Source: an uncultured bacterium
Lineage (GTDB): Bacteria; Planctomycetota; UBA1135; GCA-002686595
Length of the DNA: 64,000 bases
Direction of reading: 5' to 3'
Assembly (NCBI GenBank): GCA_938083085.1
Contig: CALLKX010000003.1
Coordinates: 1 to 64,000 of the forward strand
Part shown: in pieces, positions 1-8,970 of the stretch
How positions within the stretch are numbered: the stretch's first letter is position 1
How the letters are laid out: each line of letters opens with the position of its first letter
The notes under the pieces: model-generated
Database searches by the model: none
Told to the model about the DNA's origin: nothing
Seen by the model: the letters and a program-made list of their open reading frames with translations, nothing else
Translations under genes and position numbers: made by a program

Positions 1-2438
1 GCGTAGGACTCACTCGTTATTCCCGGGTGTCTCCTGAGGGCAGCGGTGAGGCGACCCTTCAAGCTGGAGGAGTCCGCCAGGCGTAGCGTGGACATCAGGG
101 AGAAGTCGTTCACGTCCCAGTCAAAGAAGGGCTCCATGGCCTTGTCGAGCTGACGGAGATCGAGGCGTCTCCCGAGGCCCTCCTTGAGGCCGTCGAGCCC
201 GCCCGACGGCGACTCCGCCATCAGGTGCTCCAGGGCAGGGAAGTCGAGGGTGTTCATGAGACCGGTGGACGAGGTACGGAAGGCCTGCGCATCGGGTGAG
301 AGGACCAGGTAGGGAAGCAGCCTCGAGGGGATGTCGTAGTTCGCCTGCAGGAACTCGTCGAGCTGCTCGTTCCCGATGACACCCTCGGCGCTGCGAGGCG
401 CGATGGGAGACTCGGAGCAGATCAGCAGGAAGTAGCCGGATCGCAGGTATGCCAGCCAGCAGTGATCGAAGGCGGAGTCGATCGACCGCAGGATGATGTC
501 GAGCCCCTCGTCGTTGAGCTTGCCGTCGATCCAGGTGATGTAGACCCCATCGGGGGTGAGCTTCTTACGGACGTGCTGGAAGAAGTCCGCCGTGTAGAGC
601 TTCGAAGAGCTGAAGTAGAGCGGCGAGGTGACGGTGTTGAGGATCAGGGAGTACTGGCGATCCACCGTGCGCACGAACCTGATGCCATCACCGTGGATCA
701 GCTGGGTGTCCGGCTGATCGAAGATGTCGAAGTTGTGCGCCTTCATCCGGTGGAGGTTGTCGAGGATCACGCGATTGATCTCCACGGCGTCCGTCCTCTC
801 GAAGAGGAGCCCCACGGTTCCGGCGGTAGCGCCGCTGCCGACGCCGAGGACGAGGGCGTCGTCCAGACGGGGGGCGAAGATCGACGAGACGGCGCCGACG
901 GCCTTCTCCGCGATGGAGTCGAGCGCCATGCTCACGTAGCCGTTGATGAAGAAGCTCGGCGAGCCGCTTCGCTCGATGATCGCGAAGGTGTCCTGCGCTC
1001 CCTTGAAGCGCTGCGTTCGCTGTCGATCCTCTCTCGTGGACTCCAGCGCCTCGGCGCTGCTGAATGATCGGTGGCTGACGTAGAGCAGCATCTCGTCCCA
1101 GGCGGGCAGCGCGAAGAGCGCCGTGGTCAGGGCCAAGCCGCCGGCGAGCGCGATCTCCTGGATGCGCCAGCGCTGGAGCACCAGGGCCAGGGTCAGCGTG
1201 GTGATGACAAAGAGCAACAGCTGGCCGTAGTCCAGGTGCGGGTGGAGCACGAGGGCCATGAGGAGGAAGCCCCCGGCGTTCGCAAAGGAGGCGCAGGCGA
1301 GCACTCGGCCTGACTCGACGGCGACGTCAGAGTGGCGGCGCAGCAGCGCAGGGACGGTCGCTCCGAAGCCGATGGAGGGGAGGAGCATCAGGGCTAAGGC
1401 GAGGCAGACCTTCAGGGCAACCAGGGCGCCGTTGTGCGCTGCGGCACCCGGGAAGATCGCCGCGTAGATCGCGGCGGAGGTCGGGAAGGTCCCCAGAAAG
1501 AGGACGACCCCGACGGCGGCGGTCATGAGCGCGGCGTTGAAGGAGAGCCGGAGCTGCGACACGGCAACCGAGCCCAGAGTGATGCCGATCAGGGTCACAG
1601 CGAGGACGATGGCGAAGGTGTCATTGAAGGGGCCATAGACCGCCTCAAACACCTTGATCATGGTCAGCTGAAACACCGCGGAGGCGGTGCTCGCAAGGGC
1701 CAACGCGACCATCACCCTGCGGCTGATCGAGAGCTGCGGGAGGGACCTGGGGGCCTCGGCGCTCGCGGTGCCTGCGCGATCGATCAGGTAGACGCCCGCC
1801 GCCACGAGGACGTTCAGGGACGCGAGCCCGAGCGTTGTGGCGCGGAGGCCGAACGAGCGCAGGACGATGAAGTGGAGCCCCAGCGCGGTGAGGGCTGCGC
1901 CCAGGTTGTAGAGGCCGTACGCGAAGGTGAAGACCTTGTCCGTGCGGACGCTGGCGATCATGGCCGCAAAGATCGGGATGCTGCACCCGATCAGGAGCGC
2001 AGGCGTCACCAGCAGGGCGAAGGCGGCGGCCATCGGGGTCACGCCGAACGCGTCGACGGCCGACACGGCGTGGACCACCTGGTCGATCTGCTCGTACGCG
2101 AGCGCGAAGAAGATCGCGTACAGGCCGATGCCGAGCTCGATGGCCCAGAGGTATCGGCGCAGTCGGTGGGCGTGGAGGGTCCCGAGGCCGATCCCGAGCA
2201 GGAACGTCAGCAGCACGGTGGCGTTGACGGAGAAGGGGCTCCCGACCAGGTTGGCGAGGAGCCTCGCGTAGAGGATCTCATAGCTGATCCCGCAGAACCC
2301 CGAGAGCAGGACGAGTGGCGCGAGAAGCCACGGAGCTCTACGGGAGCTCACGATGCGCGACCCATGCGGGGCTGCGGGGGGTGGAGGGCAACCCTGGGGA
2401 GGGGCTTCGGGGGGAAGGGACTGCTCGTCAGGACTCAT
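1..2438 (-). CDS. Membrane-embedded spermidine-synthase-like protein, C-terminus cut by window edge
   Basis: The frame is open from the ATG at 2438 to the first base of the window, about 812 residues, so the true C-terminus lies outside. The first ~430 residues are a proline-rich leader followed by many hydrophobic segments, like an MFS-type membrane half. The second half is a Rossmann methyltransferase-like domain of the spermidine synthase family: it has LGVGSGATAG as the nucleotide-binding loop, then AVEIN, then HGDGIRFV. The residues that carry the catalytic Asp in true aminopropyltransferases (usually YDxIxxD) read YSLILNTVTSP here, so polyamine synthesis is doubtful. Membrane fusions of this kind are common in environmental bacteria and are mostly uncharacterised. 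It is transcribed away from the HTTM unit, so the 220-bp gap holds divergent promoters. Confidence 0.72.
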   Translation of the reverse strand, partial: MSPDEQSLPPEAPPQGCPPPPAAPHGSRIVSSRRAPWLLAPLVLLSGFCGISYEILYARLLANLVGSPFSVNATVLLTFLLGIGLGTLHAHRLRRYLWAIELGIGLYAIFFALAYEQIDQVVHAVSAVDAFGVTPMAAAFALLVTPALLIGCSIPIFAAMIASVRTDKVFTFAYGLYNLGAALTALGLHFIVLRSFGLRATTLGLASLNVLVAAGVYLIDRAGTASAEAPRSLPQLSISRRVMVALALASTASAVFQLTMIKVFEAVYGPFNDTFAIVLAVTLIGITLGSVAVSQLRLSFNAALMTAAVGVVLFLGTFPTSAAIYAAIFPGAAAHNGALVALKVCLALALMLLPSIGFGATVPALLRRHSDVAVESGRVLACASFANAGGFLLMALVLHPHLDYGQLLLFVITTLTLALVLQRWRIQEIALAGGLALTTALFALPAWDEMLLYVSHRSFSSAEALESTREDRQRTQRFKGAQDTFAIIERSGSPSFFINGYVSMALDSIAEKAVGAVSSIFAPRLDDALVLGVGSGATAGTVGLLFERTDAVEINRVILDNLHRMKAHNFDIFDQPDTQLIHGDGIRFVRTVDRQYSLILNTVTSPLYFSSSKLYTADFFQHVRKKLTPDGVYITWIDGKLNDEGLDIILRSIDSAFDHCWLAYLRSGYFLLICSESPIAPRSAEGVIGNEQLDEFLQANYDIPSRLLPYLVLSPDAQAFRTSSTGLMNTLDFPALEHLMAESPSGGLDGLKEGLGRRLDLRQLDKAMEPFFDWDVNDFSLMSTLRLADSSSLKGRLTAALRRHPGITSESY

Positions 2439-2661
2439 CTTGATCGTTCTGCGGGGCAGGCGCAGGCAGGGGGGCGCCTCGACCGATGCGGGGGTATCGG
2501 CGGATGTCAGCCCGACGGGTTAGGCTAATTCCTAGTCCTTCGCCAAGCGCAGCGAGTCCTCCTCCTTGCCCGAGGTTCGCCTGGCCTGAAGGGCTATCCT
2601 CGGCATCTACGCTCGCAGAATCGTGTCAGGTTCCACCCGAGATTTGGACGAAGTCGATCCC

Positions 2662-3120
2662 ATGAGTAAAGGCGAATCCCGCGCCGGGCACCGAGCGTCC
2701 TTGGGGGAGAGGTGGGGAGTCTTCCTGTTCCTCGGCGCCACCCTCGTGGTGCCGCTGGTGGCCTGGGAGTGGTTCCCTTTCTCGGCGCCCACCATGTTCT
2801 CGGAGCGGACCGCCTCTTACTGCCACTACCGAGTGTGGGACGAGAGTGGCGACAGGGTCTCCCGGAGCGAGGTGGGACTGCAATGCAACAACCCACACGA
2901 TCCGCCGCTGACCACGTTCGGGCGCCGGGGGTATGGCCGGCTCTCGCCGGAGACCCTCAATCACTACGACGCCGTGCCGACGGTCGAGGAGATCCGTGAG
3001 CACGTCCAGGCGCGCGCGGAGGGGCGACGGCTGGTCGTGCGACGCCGGGTGATCGGTGCCGTGGACGAGGACCGCATCGGCATCGTGCAAGAGGACACCT
3101 TCGAGGTCGAACCGCGATGA
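2662..3120 (+). CDS. Small membrane-anchored protein of HTTM gene pair
   Basis: A 152-residue protein with one hydrophobic segment near the N-terminus (residues ~18-36) followed by WFPFSAPTMFSE and a polar C-terminal domain. I recognise no enzymatic motif. The PFSxxxMFS stretch resembles sequences near the start of HTTM-family membrane proteins, and the next gene is an HTTM protein whose ATG overlaps this stop by four bases. The two products probably work together in the membrane. A GTG start 13 codons upstream (2623) is also open; the ATG was preferred because the extra residues add nothing recognisable. No clear Shine-Dalgarno sequence precedes either start. Confidence 0.6.
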   Translation: MSKGESRAGHRASLGERWGVFLFLGATLVVPLVAWEWFPFSAPTMFSERTASYCHYRVWDESGDRVSRSEVGLQCNNPHDPPLTTFGRRGYGRLSPETLNHYDAVPTVEEIREHVQARAEGRRLVVRRRVIGAVDEDRIGIVQEDTFEVEPR

Positions 3121-4067
3121 GGGCTGGAGACGAGCTGCGCAGAGAGAGCCCGCTCTCGAGGTTCAGGGGCTCACTCTTCAGGCCCGCCGAGCCGCTCTTC
3201 GGCCTGGTGTCGCTCTGGGCCCTGTTGGCGGTCGCCGTGTGGGTGTCGACGGAGACGCACCTCGACCATGTGGACTGGGAGAAGGGGAGCCCCGTGTCGG
3301 TGCTGGGGTCCATCCTCCCCGAGTCCGTGCTCGCCAGCCAGCTGCTGTTCGACGTGAGCCGGTGGACCCTCTGGATCGCGGCCGGGTGCTGGGCACTGCG
3401 GCTCCTGGTCCCCGTGTCCGGGTGGGTCACCTTCGCCGCCTACACGCTCCACGCCTCGATGTTCTGGGAGAACCTGCCGTGGTTCCGCCACAAGTTCGTG
3501 CTCCCTGCGCTGCTCCTCTTCATCCACGCGATGTGGTTCCAGTGCTATCGCCGTGAGTTCCGCGCGGCCCGCGGCGCGCTCCTGAGCGCGAAGATCTGCC
3601 CAGCCTGGGTCCCCTTCCTCGGGATCTACAGCGTGGCCACCTTCTACGGTCTCGCCGGGGTCATGAAGCTCTGGCGCGGCGGCCTCGAGTGGGGGGACGG
3701 GGTCTCCCTGCAGCTGTGGATCTACCGCTTCGGCGACGAGGACTGGCTCCTGACCCGGTGGATCCTCGAGGACCGGACCGTGGCCATGGTCTTGCAGTCA
3801 GGGGCCATGGTCATCGAGAGCCTCTCGTTCCTTGCGATCGTGCTCCCCCGTGTCCGCACCGCGTTGGCGCTGAGCCTGATCGGGATGCACATCGGGATCG
3901 AGTTCACCTTCGGGATTCCCTTCGCGAGCAACGTCGTCCTCGTGGTGGTGTTCCTCCTCCCATGGACCCGGCGGATAGTCGAGCGCCTCGCAGGGGGGAA
4001 GGCGCTCTCTCGCGTGTGCGAAGGCAGGCCGGGGCCAGGGGTCGACGAGGCGCCGGGGCAGGGTTGA
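3117..4067 (+). CDS. HTTM-domain (vitamin K gamma-carboxylase-like) membrane protein
   Basis: A 316-residue integral membrane protein with about eight hydrophobic segments. It has the general layout of HTTM proteins, which share their membrane fold with vitamin K-dependent gamma-carboxylase: an early helix with WALLAVAVW, a conserved-looking HASMFWENLPW segment, PALLLFIHAMW, and late helices IGMHIGIEFTFGIP. Bacterial HTTM proteins are mostly of unknown function, and no soluble carboxylase domain is present here. The ATG overlaps the upstream stop in an ATGA, indicating translational coupling. Family assignment is by motif and topology and could be wrong in detail. Confidence 0.62.
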   Translation: MRAGDELRRESPLSRFRGSLFRPAEPLFGLVSLWALLAVAVWVSTETHLDHVDWEKGSPVSVLGSILPESVLASQLLFDVSRWTLWIAAGCWALRLLVPVSGWVTFAAYTLHASMFWENLPWFRHKFVLPALLLFIHAMWFQCYRREFRAARGALLSAKICPAWVPFLGIYSVATFYGLAGVMKLWRGGLEWGDGVSLQLWIYRFGDEDWLLTRWILEDRTVAMVLQSGAMVIESLSFLAIVLPRVRTALALSLIGMHIGIEFTFGIPFASNVVLVVVFLLPWTRRIVERLAGGKALSRVCEGRPGPGVDEAPGQG

Positions 4068-4140
4068 CGGCGGTCCCGAGTCCGCCCGGGGAGCCCCGCG
4101 CGGCTCCAGCCCGCCCTGCCAGCGTCGGACGCACCTGCGC

Positions 4141-5727
4141 TCAGTCCGAGTCGTCTCGCGGGGGCTGGGGCGCCGCTCGGCGATAGATCCACGCCATGTT
4201 GGTGGACGTGATCCCGTTCGGGTCATGGCCGCCGAAGAACGTCGAGCCATCGCCCGCGAAGGGGGACGGGGCGTAGCACCGGGTCGCCACGAGGGGGGCG
4301 TCGTCCGCGCCGTCGGGCCCGCCGACGCGCTCCATTCGATAGCGCCCTTCGGGGTCACGGACCGCGTAGAGCGCGCCCCGGTAGTAGCCCCTCTTCCAGA
4401 TGGGCAACTCCGGGCCAGCGCCCCGGAACTCGAGGCCAACGAGGTGCTGCTTGGCGCCGGTACCCGTGCCGCCGGTACCTGTGCCGCCGGTACCTGGGGC
4501 ATCGGTACCTGGGGCATCGGTCCCCGGAGCGTCGACGGCGAGGAGATCGTTGTAGGCGCCGAGGACGTACTGCACCTCCGTCGCGCCCGTGTAGTCGCGG
4601 ATCAGGTCCGCGAGGGCGACCTCGCGGTGCCGCGTGAGCGGGCCCTCGGAGCTCCGGTCCAGGCGGATCATCTCGCCCTTCGCTGCGCCGTCGGGGGACC
4701 ACATGAAGAGCAGGGACTCGCCGTGCCCCTCCGGCGCGGCGATGGCCGTGAGTCCGCGGATCCCCCCGACGTCGGAGCGGACGCGAGGGGCGAGGTCGGA
4801 GAGGTCGTGGGCGACCACGTAGCTCGGCTCCGGGCCATCCACCCGCCTGTAGATCCGGGCGCCCGATGAGAAGACCAGCGAGCCGTTGGCGGTGGTGATC
4901 CCGAGGGGGCGGACCTCCACCGGCCCAAACTCGGGGGCGCTCTCCCAGGCGATACCCCCGGGGACCTTCGGGTCGTAGACCCCCGAGAAGATCCCGTGGG
5001 TGCCGATGGTCAGGAAGGCACGGTCGACGCCCGTGACCGAGTCGCGGTGGATGTGGAGGTCGCGGACGGAGAAGGCCTCGGAGCGGCCGCGCGGCCCCGC
5101 GAGGACCCGGACCTTGGTCCATCCCGGGGCGTCCTCCCCGCGCACAAAGCAGTGCACCGCGGTGCCGCTGAAGCCCGTGGCAAAGGCGCAGGCCACGAGC
5201 AGCGTGACCGGCGACTCCAGCGCGTCACCGTCGCCGTCTGTGCCGAAGGTCACGCTCGCCAGGACCTCGGGGCGCAGGTGGCCAGGCCCGAGCTCGAGGT
5301 CGACCTCCCACTCCCCGTCCGGCGCATCGAGGCGCAGGATCCGGGCCCAGCCCTTCCGGGGGTCACGCCCGCCGTAGTAAACGTTGCCGCTGTCTTGCCA
5401 GTAGCCGACCGCCGCGAAGAGACGGCCGCCATGTCCCGTGAGGTGCAGGACCTCCGAGCCACCCCGTATCGAGGTTTCTGGTGAGCCCTGGCTCGCGATG
5501 AAGGACGGGGTCCACTGCTGGCTGGCTGCAGAGGGTGGAGCGAGGAGAGCGAACAGGAGGAGGCCCAGCAAGAGCGCCAGCGAGCGGCTCCAGGGGAGGC
5601 GCTCGCCTCGGGTCCCGTGAGCGCCTTCGGGTCCCCGCTCCCCGCTCGGCGCCGTTCTCCCGCTGGCTCCGGGGAGCGATTCGTTGGACCCCCGACGACG
5701 AGGGCGCGCTTGAAGAGGCGTGGTCAT
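4141..5727 (-). CDS. Secreted protein of unknown function with 5-residue repeat
   Basis: A 528-residue protein. About 50 basic and polar residues precede a strong hydrophobic stretch, LALLLGLLLFALLAPPSAA, best read as a signal peptide with cleavage after SAA. The exported part has many short beta-like segments with Gly/Asp turns, suggestive of a beta-propeller-like fold, but no catalytic motif is visible. Near residue 400 is a low-complexity linker of PGTDA/PGTGG units encoded by a 15-bp DNA repeat. The ATG at 5727 was chosen because it gives a compact N-terminus; the frame stays open far upstream, over the neighbouring MFS gene. Function unknown. Confidence 0.55.
   Translation of the reverse strand: MTTPLQARPRRRGSNESLPGASGRTAPSGERGPEGAHGTRGERLPWSRSLALLLGLLLFALLAPPSAASQQWTPSFIASQGSPETSIRGGSEVLHLTGHGGRLFAAVGYWQDSGNVYYGGRDPRKGWARILRLDAPDGEWEVDLELGPGHLRPEVLASVTFGTDGDGDALESPVTLLVACAFATGFSGTAVHCFVRGEDAPGWTKVRVLAGPRGRSEAFSVRDLHIHRDSVTGVDRAFLTIGTHGIFSGVYDPKVPGGIAWESAPEFGPVEVRPLGITTANGSLVFSSGARIYRRVDGPEPSYVVAHDLSDLAPRVRSDVGGIRGLTAIAAPEGHGESLLFMWSPDGAAKGEMIRLDRSSEGPLTRHREVALADLIRDYTGATEVQYVLGAYNDLLAVDAPGTDAPGTDAPGTGGTGTGGTGTGAKQHLVGLEFRGAGPELPIWKRGYYRGALYAVRDPEGRYRMERVGGPDGADDAPLVATRCYAPSPFAGDGSTFFGGHDPNGITSTNMAWIYRRAAPQPPRDDSD
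4456..4530 (-). repeat. Five 15-bp tandem units inside a coding region
   Basis: Five imperfect 15-bp copies centred on GGTACC (four carry GGTACC, the last GGTCCC). On the minus strand they are in frame and encode APGTD/TGTGG-like pentapeptides in a linker of the secreted protein, so copy-number change would not shift the frame. Confidence 0.85.
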
Positions 5728-5771
5728 GGGGGGGCGAGGTCGCAGGGCAGCGGGCGCTTGGAGCGTCGCGC

Positions 5772-7046
5772 TCAGGGGGTGACAGGGGAGGCCTGCCGGG
5801 ATCCGAGGCGCAGGAGGGCCGCGGCCACGAGGGCGGCGATCCCCCCGATCAAGATCGGGTACTGGGGCGCGAAGCCCGCGAGGACCCCGCCGCCGAAGCA
5901 GAGGAGCGCGGACCCGAGCACGCGAATCGAGTGCGCCACGCCGAGCATCCGCCCCTGGGCCTTCTCGCCGGCCGTGTCGGAGAGCAACGCGGACATGTTG
6001 GTGGTGGCCAGGGACATGGCCGCGCCCACCAGCGGGAGGATGAGCAGGAGCCACTGCCAACGGTCGGGGACGACCTGGAACGCGAGGAGGGCGCCGAGGA
6101 CGACAGCGCTCGCGGCGGTGGCGGACCGGGGCGTGAGGCGCTGGCCCACGGGGCGAATGAGCAGCCACTGCGTCGCGACCATGGAGACGCTGGTGTACGA
6201 CATCAACCAGCCCACCTCGGACGAGGTGAGCGACCACTTCTGGACGAAGAAGACCGGGTTGAACTGAAAGACGAAGTCGATGCCCAGGTAGAGAAAGAAG
6301 TTCACCACGAGGAGCGTGCGGAAGGAGGGCAGCCGGAAGGCATCGCTGAACTCGGCAAGGGGACCGGGCCTCGGCGTCTCGGCGCCGGGGACGGGTCCCT
6401 GCGGAACCGATGCCGGGAATCTCCACAGCACCACCAGGGCGCACGCGATGGAGATCACCCCGGCGACCGTGAAGACCAGCGGGTAGGACGCCCACGCGAA
6501 CTGCTTGCGATCCGCCAGGTGTCCGCCGATCGCAGGCGCGAAGACGTACGCGAGGCTGCTGGCGAGATAGACGTATCCAAACCGGCGGGTCTTCTCAACG
6601 CCCTTGAAGCGCCCTGCGATCTCGGCTTGGGCGAGCACCAGCAGCACGCCGCTGAAGCCGATCAGGAACTGGCTCAGCACGATGAGCCAGATCTGGTCCA
6701 CGCCGATGGACCACGCGATCGCGAAGTTGCCGAGGCCCGTGATACCCATGGCCGCGGCGAGGACCGTGCGCCTGCCGAGGCGGTCGGAGAGCCGGCCGAG
6801 GACGGGGGAGCCGAAGAACTCGCCGAGGCGCATCATCCCCATGGCGACGCCGAGGAGGAACGCCCGCCGGGCCATGCTGGTGCCTTCGGGCAGGACCCCG
6901 TTCTCCACAGGGTGGAGGAACATGGGGGAGAGCGCAGGCGACACGAGCGCCCCGCCAAAGAAGCCGAGGAAGACCAGCGCGTAGATGATCGTCGTTCCGC
7001 CGGTGCGTGCGTCTGCGGAGGTGCTGAGCATCGGGTCAAGCGCCAT
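5772..7046 (-). CDS. Major facilitator superfamily transporter
   Basis: A 424-residue protein with about 12 hydrophobic segments. The loop after the second helix carries GRLSDRLGRR, the signature motif A of MFS carriers, at about residues 84-93. Overall it looks like drug-efflux (TetA/multidrug) MFS proteins, but the substrate cannot be told from sequence. It starts at an ATG about 30 bases after an open non-coding stretch and sits upstream of, and in the same direction as, the secreted protein ending at 4141 (about 44 bases between them), so they may be co-transcribed. Confidence 0.82.
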   Translation of the reverse strand: MALDPMLSTSADARTGGTTIIYALVFLGFFGGALVSPALSPMFLHPVENGVLPEGTSMARRAFLLGVAMGMMRLGEFFGSPVLGRLSDRLGRRTVLAAAMGITGLGNFAIAWSIGVDQIWLIVLSQFLIGFSGVLLVLAQAEIAGRFKGVEKTRRFGYVYLASSLAYVFAPAIGGHLADRKQFAWASYPLVFTVAGVISIACALVVLWRFPASVPQGPVPGAETPRPGPLAEFSDAFRLPSFRTLLVVNFFLYLGIDFVFQFNPVFFVQKWSLTSSEVGWLMSYTSVSMVATQWLLIRPVGQRLTPRSATAASAVVLGALLAFQVVPDRWQWLLLILPLVGAAMSLATTNMSALLSDTAGEKAQGRMLGVAHSIRVLGSALLCFGGGVLAGFAPQYPILIGGIAALVAAALLRLGSRQASPVTP

Positions 7047-7258
7047 GGTGGTGGACGGGGCTCACATGCGGGAGGGGGGGCAGGGCGCGCGGGGCGCGAC
7101 CCTGCGCACCGAATGAGCGGAGCATAGGATCGGCTGCGTAACGAGAGCCCGGGGCCCTGCAGTACAGCGTAGCGGACCGGTGCCGGCGTCCTTCAGGAAG
7201 TCCCGACTTGCAGAGCCGCCTGCGCTGAGTCGGTCCCGAGATCCGCGAGCCCGAGCGG

Positions 7259-8587
7259 TTACCGCGAGGCCGTGTGACCGACCCCTTGAAGCAGGCGCTG
7301 GGCCGCGGCGAGTAAGAGGAGCGTCCCGCCCGCGATCCTGAGCGTGGGGGCGTAGAGCCAGTTGGCCGTGCTTCCGCCCAGCTCGTTGATCGGGAGCGCT
7401 ACGGCAAGGAGCACCACGCCCATGACGCTGGTCCAGAGGAAGCTCGTGGTCCCGGGAAGGGCAGGCGGTCCGGTCGAGGCTGCGCGACGGCTTGACCGAA
7501 GCAGGGCTCGCAGGAGGACCACGACGCAGGCTGCAGTCGAGATCAGGAACAGGATCCCGGGGAGCTCGAGGGGCTCGTGCATGAACGTCATCTCCTGCGC
7601 CACGGTGGCGGGGAGTTGATCCTCGACCAGGCTGTTCAGGGTGCGGAAGCGCGTCGCGCGCAGGGCCTCGCCGACCCCGAGGATGGCGAGGTAGGCGCCC
7701 AGGAGCAGGGAGCCGCGCCGGGGAGGCCCGTTCGGTCCTTCACGGGAGGCGAGGGCGAGCAGGAGCGACGAGATCCAGAGCAGCACGCACACCAACCAGC
7801 TATGCGGGCTGCCCCAGTTCTGCCTCATGCGGCTGTCCCAGGCTCCCGCTTCCATCCCCAGGGGATCTCCAATGAGGTCATCTCCGAGGACGGCGAAGCC
7901 GAGGGTGAGGACGGCGGCGAGCGCCGCGACCGCGAACCCGACGCTCATGTGGGTCGGGGCGGCTCCCTCCTGTTGAGCTCCGCGGGCCTCGAGCGTGAAG
8001 GCCTCGCAGGCCACGAGGAAGAAGCCGGACGCAGAGAGGACCTTGAACGTCTCCTCCCAGATGTCCTTGCTGGCCGAAGGGGGAAAGATGCTGTCGATCC
8101 CCGTGCTGATGGCGGCCAGCGCGCAGGCGGTGATCCCGAGCCACCGGAGCTGCCGGGCACGCCAGAGCTGGGGGAGGCGCCAGAGGACGAGGCCGGCTGC
8201 GACCACCGCATACGCGAGCACCGCCGCGTCGCTCCAGTTGCGCATCCCGAGGGGAGCGGGGGCCTCCACCTCGTGGGAGAGGAGCTCGTGGCCCTGGAAG
8301 CGCTCGTCGATCCCGAGGAAGAGGAACCCCAGCGAGGCCACGAGCCAGAAGGGCCGTAGCTTCGAGCCGCGGCCCCTCGCGCCCGCGAGGCCGAAGAGGA
8401 CGGAGGCGCCGAGGAGCCACACGCTGCTCCCGAGATCGATCGGGCCACCCTCGCGGAAGAAGAGGTTGATCCGCTCTTCCGGGCCAAGCACAAACCAGAG
8501 GACGGACCATGCGAAGGTCACGCCGTAGGTCGCGAGGAGCAGCGTGCCGAGGTCCTTTGCTGCGGGTCGGTAGTTTCTTGTGTCCAC
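7259..8587 (-). CDS. Multi-pass membrane protein of unknown function
   Basis: A 442-residue protein with about ten to twelve hydrophobic segments distributed over its whole length, alternating with short charged loops such as GIDERFQGHE and MHEPLELPG. I recognise no transporter or enzyme family. The frame is open to 8710, but the upstream residues look non-coding, so a GTG at 8587 (giving MDTRNYRPAAKDL before the first helix) was preferred; the start is uncertain. The gap of about 210 bases to the MFS gene suggests it may have its own transcript. Confidence 0.55.
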   Translation of the reverse strand: MDTRNYRPAAKDLGTLLLATYGVTFAWSVLWFVLGPEERINLFFREGGPIDLGSSVWLLGASVLFGLAGARGRGSKLRPFWLVASLGFLFLGIDERFQGHELLSHEVEAPAPLGMRNWSDAAVLAYAVVAAGLVLWRLPQLWRARQLRWLGITACALAAISTGIDSIFPPSASKDIWEETFKVLSASGFFLVACEAFTLEARGAQQEGAAPTHMSVGFAVAALAAVLTLGFAVLGDDLIGDPLGMEAGAWDSRMRQNWGSPHSWLVCVLLWISSLLLALASREGPNGPPRRGSLLLGAYLAILGVGEALRATRFRTLNSLVEDQLPATVAQEMTFMHEPLELPGILFLISTAACVVVLLRALLRSSRRAASTGPPALPGTTSFLWTSVMGVVLLAVALPINELGGSTANWLYAPTLRIAGGTLLLLAAAQRLLQGVGHTASR

Positions 8588-8970
8588 GGAATCCAAAGCT
8601 AGCGTCCCGCGAGATGGTCCCCAATGAGTTTGGTGTTGTCCGGGTGTCAGAATTGTCCTGTCCCTACGAGGGAGGACGCCAAGGGGCTCCGGGTGGCGCC
8701 TGGCTGCCAAGCTCGAGCCGCAGGTTGGCGAGCTCCGACCTGGCGCTTGGGTCTCGTGCCTCGCCGGCGCCGCCCCGCTGGACTCCCTGGACCGAGGAGC
8801 ACGGTCGGTTGGAGTGATCCATCCGGGGTGAGGCCGGCGTGACGGCTTCGGGGAGCTGTCGCTCCGGGGCCAAACGGCTCCCGGACGCCCCGACTCCCGG
8901 ACGATCGGGCGACCGGGCTACCGGGCCAATGAGCCAAAGGTCCTCGTCGGACGTGTCGACCCGCAGGGGG
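8588..8970. other. Intergenic region without recognisable gene
   Basis: About 380 bases between the unknown membrane protein and oleD, both on the minus strand. There are a few short open frames on both strands without plausible protein character. Several short GC-rich direct and inverted motifs (CCGGGC, CTCCCGGACG) occur between 8875 and 8935, which may be the terminator region of the ole operon, but no hairpin with a T-run could be assigned. Confidence 0.4.

Noticed and set aside
462..2528. Long plus-strand open frames across the spermidine-synthase-like gene
   Set aside because: They are antisense shadows in GC-rich sequence: Glu/Arg/Gly-rich with no domains, while the minus frame gives membrane helices and a nucleotide-binding loop.
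5535..7127. 530-codon plus-strand open frame over the MFS gene
   Set aside because: Low-complexity, charged translation; the minus frame is a clear MFS transporter with motif A.
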